Assembly: GCA_015662065.1 (NCBI GenBank)
Contig: DQUX01000276.1
Coordinates: 1 to 6,943, forward strand
Reading direction: 5' to 3'
Source of the DNA: Anaerolineales bacterium
Lineage (GTDB): Bacteria > Chloroflexota > Anaerolineae > B4-G1 > DUEL01
DNA length: 6,943 bases
Shown here: positions 1 to 5,435 of the stretch, piece after piece
How positions within the stretch are numbered: the stretch's first letter is position 1
Layout: every line of letters starts with the position of its first letter
Made by a program: the position numbers and the translations under genes
Notes under the pieces: generated by a model
Seen by the model: only the letters and a program-made list of their open reading frames with translations
Database searches by the model: none
Told to the model about the DNA's origin: nothing

Positions 1-597
1 ATCAAGGACGACCGGGAACTGGGGCTGCTGCTGATGAACGCCGGCTACGTCACCCAGCAGGACATCGTCGAGAGCGTGCGCAATCACACCCTAGACACGG
101 TCTACAAACTCTTCACCTGGCCTGATGGCACGTTCCGCTTCGAGCCGACGCTCCGTCCGGTTGAGGGGCGGATCACGATCCCCATTGACCTGGAGAACGT
201 GATCATGGAGGGCAGCCGCCGCCTCAAGGAATGGGAGCGGCTTCAGGAGGAACTGCCCAACCTGGATATAGCCCTCCGGTTCACAGACCGCCCCGACGCG
301 CGGCTGCGTACGATCAACCTGACCGTTGAGGAATGGCGCGTCGTCTCCTTCATCAACCCTCGCAATACCATCCGCCAGATCGCCCAGTACAACAGTATGA
401 GCGATTTCCAGATCCGGCGGATCGTCTACGGCCTCCTCCAGGCCGGGCTGGTGGAACTGATCCAGCCTGAAGGAGTGGAGATCAAGCCTCCCCCAGGAGT
501 GTCTGGTGCGCCTCCCGGTGTACCGCTGACCCAACGACGCCCCGCCGTCAAGCGGAGCGTCATTCAACGATTGATAGACCGCATCCGGGAGTTGTAA
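1..597 (+). CDS. DUF4388 (PATAN-like) protein with C-terminal winged-helix-like segment, 5' partial
   Basis: The reading frame is open from base 1 to a TAA at 595-597, so the gene begins upstream and 198 residues are visible. An ATG at 34 is in frame, but it falls inside a conserved-looking helix (ELGLLLMNAGYVTQQDIVE) and is probably internal. The first ~80 visible residues look like the C-terminal part of DUF4388/PATAN: an L-x-L-L-x-x-A-G-x-V-T start, then a 'VYKLFTWPDGTFRFEP' block. Visible residues ~105-155 (LTVEEWRVVSFIN to QAGLVEL) resemble the winged-helix-like segment that often follows this domain. The tail is proline-rich, then basic. Such proteins usually sit beside small Ras-like GTPases and roadblock proteins in bacterial signalling and polarity loci, and the next gene is such a GTPase. 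A regulatory or scaffold role is inferred; no catalytic motif is seen. The family call is fairly secure, the function is not. Confidence 0.8.
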   Translation: MKDDRELGLLLMNAGYVTQQDIVESVRNHTLDTVYKLFTWPDGTFRFEPTLRPVEGRITIPIDLENVIMEGSRRLKEWERLQEELPNLDIALRFTDRPDARLRTINLTVEEWRVVSFINPRNTIRQIAQYNSMSDFQIRRIVYGLLQAGLVELIQPEGVEIKPPPGVSGAPPGVPLTQRRPAVKRSVIQRLIDRIREL

Positions 598-601
598 CTC
601 A

Positions 602-1141
602 ATGCAGACCGTCAAAATGGTGGTGACCGGCCCCTTCGCAGCGGGCAAGACCCAGTTCATCCGTACTATCAGCGAGATCGATGTCGTAGCCACCGAGGCG
701 AGGCTGAGCCGCGCCGAGGAGCGGATCAAAGACCAGACCACCGTGGCGATGGACTTCGGGCGGATCACCATCGACGACGACCTGGTCCTCTATATCTTCG
801 GCACGCCAGGCCAACGCCGGTTCGACTTCATGTGGGAGATCATCTCCGAGGGGATGCTGGGGTTCGTCGTCGTCGTAGACAGTGTCCGCCCGGAAACCTT
901 TCGCGAGGCCCGATCCATCCTCAACACGTTCCGCACCTACGCCCCCACCCCCTACGTGGTGGCGGCCAACAAGCAGGATATGGAAGATGCCTGGTCCCCC
1001 GAGGACCTGCGTATTGCCCTGCGGATCGATCCCCGGGTCAAGGTGCTTCCGTGCGTGGCTACAGACAGGGAGAGCGTCAAGCGCGTCCTGCTGGAACTCC
1101 TGTATTCTATCCTGGAACTAATGGACGAGGAGGAGAGCTGA
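602..1141 (+). CDS. Small Ras/Arf-like GTPase (MglA/CvnD-type, 'GTP-binding protein')
   Basis: This 179-residue protein is essentially one G domain, a normal length for bacterial Arf/Rab-like GTPases. The P-loop is GPFAAGKT (residues 10-17). The switch I threonines are T46-T47, in TTVAMDFG. G3 is the segment 64-71 (YIFGTPGQ), with G67-T68-P69-G70-Q71 in place of the usual DTAGQ. G4 is NKQD (123-126) and G5 is CVAT (151-154). Gln71, at the hydrolysis-assisting position, is kept, whereas the G3 aspartate is replaced by Gly, as in many bacterial members with a FGTPGQ motif. It is expected to be a nucleotide-dependent switch in the cytoplasm or at the membrane; no lipidation signal is visible. 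The start lies 4 bases after the DUF4388 gene, with GGGAG at 587-591 as a plausible ribosome site, so the two are almost surely co-transcribed. The partner GAP or roadblock protein is not in view. The family is clear; the pathway is unknown. Confidence 0.93.
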   Translation: MQTVKMVVTGPFAAGKTQFIRTISEIDVVATEARLSRAEERIKDQTTVAMDFGRITIDDDLVLYIFGTPGQRRFDFMWEIISEGMLGFVVVVDSVRPETFREARSILNTFRTYAPTPYVVAANKQDMEDAWSPEDLRIALRIDPRVKVLPCVATDRESVKRVLLELLYSILELMDEEES

Positions 1142-1167
1142 CCCAATCCCCAGATGGCCCGAGGGGG

Positions 1168-1243
1168 GCGGACGCCCGGTGCCCGTCGGCCGGCGAGGAC
1201 CTCAGGCCGCGCAGGGTCCGTGCGTCCGCTTTTCGGTGAAAAG
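1168..1243 (+). repeat. GC-rich inverted repeats downstream of the GTPase gene
   Basis: GCGGACGC (1168-1175) is the exact reverse complement of GCGTCCGC (1222-1229). Directly after the right arm lies a second perfect small hairpin, CTTTTC-GGT-GAAAAG (1229-1243). The nonamer CCCGGTGCC also occurs twice directly (1175-1183 and 1253-1261). The position just after a stop codon suggests a transcript end or RNA-processing structure, but no T-run follows, so an intrinsic terminator is not supported. The arms could have arisen by chance in GC-rich DNA. Confidence 0.3.
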
Positions 1244-1358
1244 AGCCTCCCTCCCGGTGCCGGTCCGCACCACCCGAGGAGGTAAGAGACGCCGGAGATA
1301 CTGTAACCTCTCCTTAACCGAGTTGCAACGCTCTCACCGCTCGCCGACAACGCTTTTG

Positions 1359-1367
1359 TGATAAGAT
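1359..1367 (+). promoter_or_regulatory. Possible extended -10 promoter for the hydrolase operon
   Basis: The sequence TGaTAAGAT gives an extended -10 TG one base before a hexamer (1362-1367) that matches TATAAT at four of six positions, including the first two and the last two bases. It lies in the AT-richest part of the intergenic region, ~175 bases upstream of the hydrolase ATG. No good -35 hexamer is found at 16-18 bases spacing (GCTCGC is there), so the call rests on the extended -10 alone. If it is real, the transcript has a long leader containing the 1384-1466 palindrome. Confidence 0.3.
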
Positions 1368-1383
1368 GATAACAGGCGTTGAG

Positions 1384-1466
1384 CACCCACAATAGAAGGC
1401 ATCATCCCAGGGAACACAGAGAGGCAGGGAGAGCGCTCTGTGCCCTCTGCGTATCTATGGTGGGTG
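1384..1466. repeat. 83-base nested imperfect palindrome
   Basis: Outer arms: CACCCACAATAGA (1384-1396) pairs with TCTATGGTGGGTG (1454-1466) at 12 of 13 positions. Inner arms: ACACAGAG (1414-1421) pairs with CTCTGCGT (1445-1452) at 7 of 8, GGCA (1423-1426) with TGCC (1441-1444), and AGAGC (1430-1434) with GCTCT (1435-1439), with small bulges. A 17-base unpaired stretch (1397-1413) on the left faces a single base on the right. The CACAGAG/CTCTGTG vocabulary resembles dispersed palindromic repeats remembered from several bacterial phyla including Chloroflexota. It could therefore be a decayed interspersed repeat, a regulatory hairpin in the leader, or an operator. The pairing is seen directly; the role is not known. 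Confidence 0.6.
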
Positions 1467-1542
1467 TGGCTGTACCATCGAGGATCAGGCTGTCATATGG
1501 GGAAACGGCCGGGGCGGTGAAAACTGGGGGAGATGAGAAACG

Positions 1543-2328
1543 ATGAGCTCGATCGTCACCGACCGGGGAGTCGTCCACTACGAGGCATACGGTCGCGGCC
1601 GCCCAGTGATTCTCCTCCACTGCTGGCTGGGTTCGTGGAGTTACTGGCTCAGCACGATGGAGGCCCTCAGCAGCACGCACAAGACCTATGCGCTGGATTT
1701 CTGGGGGTTCGGCGAATCCGGCACGAGAGGAGAACACTTCCGCGTGTCGGACTACGTGGAGATGGTCGTCCAGTTTATGGATCGCCTGGGGCTCCGGCGG
1801 GCACCGGTGATGGGCCACTCGATGGGCGGGACGGTCTCGCTGAGCCTGGCCCTGGCCCACCCGGATCGGGTGCAGAAGGTGACCGTGGTCGGTTCCCCCA
1901 TCGTAGGGGATGGCCTGGCGCTGATGCTGAGACTGGCGTCCAAGAAGATTCTGGCAGCGCTGGCCTACAAGCTTCCGGGGATGCTCCCCCTGGGAGTCCG
2001 GCTCTCCTCCCCCTTCCTGACGCGAGACTGGCGGACGTGGTACCGGATGTTCGAAAAGGACCTCTCCCGCACGACGATGAAGTCCTTTCACTACAGCATC
2101 GCTTCCCTGCGCGAGACCGATCTGAGACCCCGGTTGAGGGAAATCCGGGTGCCGGTGCTGGGCATCTACGGCCGCAACGACCGCATCGTCAACCCCAACC
2201 AGGGAGAACTGCTGGCCCGGGGGGCTATGCCCGCCCGGGTGGCATATTTCGAACACTCAGGCCATTTCCCAATGCTGGATGAACCGGACCGGTTCCACCG
2301 GGCATTGCGAGACTTCCTGGATCGTTAG
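1543..2328 (+). CDS. Alpha/beta hydrolase fold protein
   Basis: This 261-residue protein has the usual length and order of the alpha/beta hydrolase fold. The oxyanion-hole segment is LLHCWLGSW (24-32), where Cys27 stands at the usual Gly of the HG motif. A DFWGFGESG strand-turn follows (52-60). The nucleophile elbow is GHSMGG, with Ser93. The acid is Asp213 (YGRNDRIV) and the base is His241 (SGHFPMLDEP), so the triad is complete. A lid-like insertion lies at ~120-185. No signal peptide is seen, so it is probably cytoplasmic. The family covers esterases, thioesterases, C-C hydrolases and haloperoxidases, and the substrate cannot be read from sequence. Its place in front of an acyl-ACP-reductase-like gene makes an acyl ester or thioester attractive, as an inference. 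The ATG at 1543 is supported by GGGGGAG at 1526-1532 and by the normal N-terminal strand that follows it. It is the first gene of the block and has a long leader. Confidence 0.93.
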   Translation: MSSIVTDRGVVHYEAYGRGRPVILLHCWLGSWSYWLSTMEALSSTHKTYALDFWGFGESGTRGEHFRVSDYVEMVVQFMDRLGLRRAPVMGHSMGGTVSLSLALAHPDRVQKVTVVGSPIVGDGLALMLRLASKKILAALAYKLPGMLPLGVRLSSPFLTRDWRTWYRMFEKDLSRTTMKSFHYSIASLRETDLRPRLREIRVPVLGIYGRNDRIVNPNQGELLARGAMPARVAYFEHSGHFPMLDEPDRFHRALRDFLDR

Positions 2329-2340
2329 CTCGTAGGCCAG

Positions 2341-2348
2341 GGGGAGGG
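2341..2348 (+). promoter_or_regulatory. Ribosome binding site unusually close to the V4R gene start
   Basis: GGGGAGGG ends one base before the ATG at 2350; the GGAGG core (2343-2347) leaves only two bases of spacing instead of the usual 5-10. No in-frame ATG, GTG or TTG lies between the upstream in-frame stop (2326-2328) and 2350. The next in-frame ATG is codon 21 (2410), which would remove the start of the domain, so 2350 is kept. Confidence 0.5.
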
Positions 2349-2349
2349 T

Positions 2350-3000
2350 ATGAGGAACGCTAAAGAGGACAGCGCCGCAAAGCAGATAGAGTACTACTTC
2401 CCCAACAAGATGGGGCGGATCCTCCTCCTGGCGATGGAGGAGGTGATGGGCCGCAACGGCGTCAACGCCGTGCTGAACCTGGCCAACCTCCGGCACCTCC
2501 TGGGCAAATACCCCCCCAACAACTTCGACCGGGAGTTCTCGTTCGGCGAACTCTCGCGATTGCTGGGCGCGCTGGACGAGATGTACGGCGTCCGAGGAGG
2601 GCGAGGACTGGCCCTCCGCGTCGGCCGGTCCTGCTTCCGTTTCGGCATAAAGGACTTCGGGCCGATGCTGGGCATCGCCGATCTCGCCTTCCGCGTGATG
2701 CCGCTCACGATGAAACTCAAGATCGGCTTCGAGGTCTTCGCCGAGGTTTTCAATAAATTCAGCGATCATCACGTGCGACTGGGAGAGAACGAGGATTCCT
2801 TCCTCTGGACCATCGAGCAGTGCGGCGTCTGCTGGGGGCGGACCGCCGCGGCCCCCTGTTGCCACCTGGCGGTCGGCATCCTCCAAGAAGCGCTCTATTG
2901 GGTCAGCGGCGGCCGAAACTTCGACGCCGAGGAGGTCTCCTGCATCGCCGCAGGGGATAGAACCTGCACCATCCAGATCGACAAGCAACCGGTTGACTGA
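2350..3000 (+). CDS. V4R (4-vinyl reductase) domain protein
   Basis: A 216-residue protein whose second half fits the V4R domain, a small ligand-binding fold related to BchJ and to the Bet3 family of eukaryotic TRAPP. The helical N-terminal part (13-80) is followed by a Gly/Arg-rich strand region (RGGRGLALRVGRSCFRFG, 82-99), a long helix (~105-137) and the C-terminal V4R core: a 'QCGVCWGR' strand (157-164), PCCHLAVGILQEAL (169-182) and a final 'EEVSCIAAGDRTCTIQID' hairpin (194-211). Cysteines 158, 161, 170, 171, 198 and 206 cluster in this core and could bind a metal or cofactor; that is inference. No DNA-binding domain or transmembrane segment is seen. It lies 21 bases after the hydrolase gene and 5 bases before the next gene, so it is part of the same operon. 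The V4R call is good; the ligand is unknown, and a vinyl-reductase activity should not be assumed. Confidence 0.85.
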   Translation: MRNAKEDSAAKQIEYYFPNKMGRILLLAMEEVMGRNGVNAVLNLANLRHLLGKYPPNNFDREFSFGELSRLLGALDEMYGVRGGRGLALRVGRSCFRFGIKDFGPMLGIADLAFRVMPLTMKLKIGFEVFAEVFNKFSDHHVRLGENEDSFLWTIEQCGVCWGRTAAAPCCHLAVGILQEALYWVSGGRNFDAEEVSCIAAGDRTCTIQIDKQPVD

Positions 3001-3005
3001 GCATA

Positions 3006-4328
3006 ATGAGAAAGATCGTTCTACGTGACCGAAGGCCCATCCCTCCCTTCAACGACCCCGCCCGGGACCTGCGCGTGCTGAACAAGCCGCTCTGGCTCCA
3101 CCAGCGGGACGTGCTGGCCCGTCACGTGAAGTTTGAGCGAGAGGTGGACTCCTTCGAGGAGATCGAGTCGAAGCAGGAGGAGACCCTCGTCTACCGCGAG
3201 AACCTTTTCTTCGACGAACACTTTCTAGAGGACTTTCTAGACAAGGCCCGCCGCCTGGGCAAACCCTGCCAGTTGGTCTTCCCGCCGGACGACAAGGCAA
3301 TCGTCAACCACGCCCTCCCCCTTCAGGAAACGATCCGCCGGAAGGGAGATTACTACGTGACGGATATGTGGTACTTCCCCCGAGGCGTCGAGGAGACGGT
3401 TCTCCCGCTGGTGATGCGCACCGAGCCCCGGGAGGTGGGCTACTACCACGTCCCCACCCATATGTCGGACACGATGGGCGACCTGATCTACCACGTGCCG
3501 ACCAAAGCCTTCCTGGCCATCGAGACGTGGGTCCATGTCCTCCTGGCCAACGTGGTCTTCGGCGTCTTCGCCCGCGGGGCCCGGCTGGAGAAGGCGGTCG
3601 AGCGGAGCGTGGGCCTGCAATTGCGGCTCCTCGGACGGGCGCTGCTGGAACAGAAGCAGGTCCTCTCCTCCTCAAAGGTGGTCAAGGTCGGCCGCAACTG
3701 CTCCATCGACCCCAGCGCCATCATCCGCGGCCCCACCACCATCGGCGACAACGTGACCATCGGCCCGGGGGCGGTGATCGATAACTGCGTCATCGGCAGC
3801 AATGTGGACATCGCCCAGGGCTGCCAGTTGATGCTCAGCGTGGTCAGCGACCGGTGCTTCCTCCCTTTCCGGGCCGCTCTCTTCATGAGCGTGATGATGG
3901 AAGACTCGATGGTCGCTCAGAACACCTGCCTGCAGTTGAGCTGCATCGGCCGGGGCAGCTTCGTGGGCGCCGGCAACACCTTCACCGACTTCAACCTGAT
4001 CCCCAAGCCCCTCCGCGCCCTCCACTGGGACCGGCTGGAGCCGACCGGGATGACGGTGCTGGGGGGGTGTGTGGGACACCACTGCCGCATCGGCTCGGGA
4101 ATGATCGTCTACCCCGCCCGCACTATCGAGTCGGATTCCGTTCTGGTGGCAACGCCGCAACGTCGGGTGATCCAGAAGGATGTCACGTACGAGGAAAGCG
4201 ATGTGCACCAGATCTCTGAAGCGGGGCACCTTCACCCCCGTCTCTACCCACGCCCCGGCGAGCAGACGGAGCCGGAGACGGACCATCCAGAAGATGCCGG
4301 GAAGCCAACCCCCGAATGGGCAACATAG
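3006..4328 (+). CDS. Protein with unrecognised N-terminal domain and left-handed beta-helix (hexapeptide repeat) C-terminal domain
   Basis: This 440-residue protein has two parts. Residues 1-220 are not recognised: the segment includes YRENLFFDEHFLEDFL (63-78), ARRLGKPCQLVFP (81-93) and a hydrophobic stretch near 168-190 (FLAIETWVHVLLANVVFGVF) that could be amphipathic or membrane-associated. There is no GlmU-type N-terminal nucleotide-binding motif. From ~225 the sequence shows hexapeptide repeats ([IV]-G-x-x-x-x): VGRNCSIDPSAI, TIGDNVTIGPGAVI, VIGSNVDIAQGC, then CIGRGSFVGAGN (313-324) and VGHHCRIGSGMIV (356-368). A loop at ~325-350 interrupts the coil. This fold is typical of acyl- and acetyltransferases and of GlmU/sugar-nucleotidyltransferase C-termini, so an acyltransferase or sugar-nucleotide role is possible. 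His358/His359 are candidate catalytic residues, by inference. The tail after ~395 is Pro/Glu-rich and probably disordered. There is no clear Shine-Dalgarno; the start 5 bases after the V4R stop suggests translational coupling. The end overlaps the reductase gene by 13 bases. Confidence 0.8.
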   Translation: MRKIVLRDRRPIPPFNDPARDLRVLNKPLWLHQRDVLARHVKFEREVDSFEEIESKQEETLVYRENLFFDEHFLEDFLDKARRLGKPCQLVFPPDDKAIVNHALPLQETIRRKGDYYVTDMWYFPRGVEETVLPLVMRTEPREVGYYHVPTHMSDTMGDLIYHVPTKAFLAIETWVHVLLANVVFGVFARGARLEKAVERSVGLQLRLLGRALLEQKQVLSSSKVVKVGRNCSIDPSAIIRGPTTIGDNVTIGPGAVIDNCVIGSNVDIAQGCQLMLSVVSDRCFLPFRAALFMSVMMEDSMVAQNTCLQLSCIGRGSFVGAGNTFTDFNLIPKPLRALHWDRLEPTGMTVLGGCVGHHCRIGSGMIVYPARTIESDSVLVATPQRRVIQKDVTYEESDVHQISEAGHLHPRLYPRPGEQTEPETDHPEDAGKPTPEWAT

Positions 4329-5419
4329 ACACTTTCGCTTTCATCATCCATCCGTTGGACCCCAAGGCGGATGTGGCGCGGAAATACCCCCGGCTTGCCC
4401 GGCTCCTGCCGGTGACGGCCATTCACTTCCTATCCCGCTACTGGCCGCCCCTGCTCCTCTCCCGCATAGCCGGGGTGCGCTCGGCGGCGACGGGGCGGGA
4501 GGTAGAGGGATGGCTGCTGGCCTGCCCGATCACCGCCCGCCGGATGCTTCAGCTCCCCCCCCGCGTGGCCCTGCGGAAGATCATCCAGACCGGCCGACTG
4601 GCCGAGCGGCTGGGGGCCCGGATCCTGGGGCTGGGGGCCTATACCTCCGTGATCGGCGACGGGGGCCTGACGGTAGCCCGCGCCCTGGACATCCCGGTGA
4701 CCACCGGCGACAGCTACACCGTCGCCACCACCGTCCGCACTCTTCTGGAGATAGGCCGGCAGGTGGGGACTGTCCCGGAGCGGGCCGTCACCGCCGTGGT
4801 CGGCGCCACCGGCGCCATCGGCTCCGCCTGCGCGCGGTTGCTGGCCCCCCGGGTGGGAGAGATGATCCTGGTGGGCCGCCGCAAGGCTGGCATAGCCCAA
4901 GTCCGACAACAGGTGGAGGCATTGGCGGCGGGGCGGGTGAGGGCCACGACCGACGTAGCGATGGTCCGCGAGGCCGACCTGATCGTCAGCGCCACCAGCG
5001 CCGGGCAGCCGATCATCCACAGCGACCACCTGAAGCCCGGCGCGGTCGTCTGCGACGTGGCCCGCCCCCGCGATGTCTCCCCCCAGGTGGTGCGGGAGCG
5101 GGACGACGTGCTGATCGTCGACGGCGGCCTGGTGAAGGTGCCCGGGGGGGTGGACTTCGGCTTCGACTATGGCCTGCCCCCCGGCATCACCTACGGCTGC
5201 ATGGCCGAGACAATGGCGCTGGCCCTGGAGGGCCGGTTCGAGGATTACACCATAGGCAAGAACCTGGAGATCGAGCGGATCCAGGAGATCGAGCGGATCG
5301 CCGGGCGGCATGGATTCCGGCCAGCCGACCCCCGCTCCTTCGACCGCCCGCTGCCCCAGAAGCATATCCAGAGAGTCCGCCGCATAGCGGCCCAGAAAGC
5401 CGGGCCCGGCCCGGCCTAG
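4316..5419 (+). CDS. Acyl-ACP-reductase-like (fatty-aldehyde-forming) oxidoreductase
   Basis: This 367-residue protein aligns by eye with cyanobacterial long-chain acyl-ACP reductase, an NADPH enzyme that turns acyl-ACP into fatty aldehyde via a cysteine thioester. Shared landmarks are LGAYTSVIGDGG (105-117), VTTGDSYTVAT (128-138), the Rossmann nucleotide loop VVGATGAIGSAC (161-172), VDGGLVK (268-274) and the active-site region YGCMAETMAL (293-302). Cys295 there falls where the cyanobacterial enzyme has its catalytic cysteine in FACFAEAM. The C-terminus ends GRHGFRPA, like RHGFQPLA. Basic residues after the second strand (GRRK, 187-190) fit NADP(H). The family is often mislabelled quinate/shikimate dehydrogenase because of the shared Rossmann fold. 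The start overlaps the end of the beta-helix gene by 13 bases, which suggests coupled translation. No aldehyde-deformylating oxygenase gene is in the window. Family membership is fairly strong; the acyl substrate and the product's fate are unknown. Confidence 0.88.
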   Translation: MGNIDTFAFIIHPLDPKADVARKYPRLARLLPVTAIHFLSRYWPPLLLSRIAGVRSAATGREVEGWLLACPITARRMLQLPPRVALRKIIQTGRLAERLGARILGLGAYTSVIGDGGLTVARALDIPVTTGDSYTVATTVRTLLEIGRQVGTVPERAVTAVVGATGAIGSACARLLAPRVGEMILVGRRKAGIAQVRQQVEALAAGRVRATTDVAMVREADLIVSATSAGQPIIHSDHLKPGAVVCDVARPRDVSPQVVRERDDVLIVDGGLVKVPGGVDFGFDYGLPPGITYGCMAETMALALEGRFEDYTIGKNLEIERIQEIERIAGRHGFRPADPRSFDRPLPQKHIQRVRRIAAQKAGPGPA

Positions 5420-5423
5420 TGTC

Positions 5424-5428
5424 GGAGG
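5424..5428 (+). promoter_or_regulatory. Strong ribosome binding site of the response regulator gene
   Basis: GGAGG lies 7 bases before the ATG at 5436, in the 16-base gap after the reductase stop. It fixes the regulator start and shows independent translation initiation, unlike the coupled genes upstream. Confidence 0.75.
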
Positions 5429-5435
5429 TTGTGCG

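Larger units (their letters stand above)
1142..1542. other. Intergenic region between the GTPase gene and the hydrolase operon
   Basis: No convincing coding sequence was found in these ~400 bases. The first ~130 bases are very GC-rich with inverted repeats. The middle (about 1300-1380) is AT-richer and holds a possible promoter. Bases 1384-1466 form a nested imperfect palindrome. The last ~75 bases lead to a purine-rich ribosome site GGGGGAG (1526-1532) ten bases before the hydrolase ATG. The region most likely separates two transcription units, but no classic stem plus T-run terminator is visible. Confidence 0.7.

Noticed and set aside
1229..1243. CTTTTC-GGT-GAAAAG hairpin as an intrinsic terminator of the GTPase operon
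   Set aside because: The stem is only six pairs, mostly A-T, and is followed by AGCCTCCCTCCC with no T-run, so it lacks the hallmarks of a terminator.
1402..2256. Minus-strand open frame covering the palindrome and the hydrolase gene
   Set aside because: It crosses the intergenic repeat and opposes an intact alpha/beta hydrolase; its translation has no recognisable domain.
4555..4562. Mononucleotide tract C8, with G7 at 5144-5150 and 4061-4067 and C7 at 2511-2517, as possible phase-variation sites
   Set aside because: All lie inside intact frames that keep family motifs on both sides, and such runs are expected in GC-rich genes; no sign of a frameshift.
5266..5299. Direct repeat of a 16-base unit (GGAGATCGAGCGGATC) with an 18-base period
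   Set aside because: It encodes EIERIQ-EIERIA in a helix that has almost the same length in cyanobacterial acyl-ACP reductase, so it is helix periodicity plus codon bias rather than a repeat expansion.
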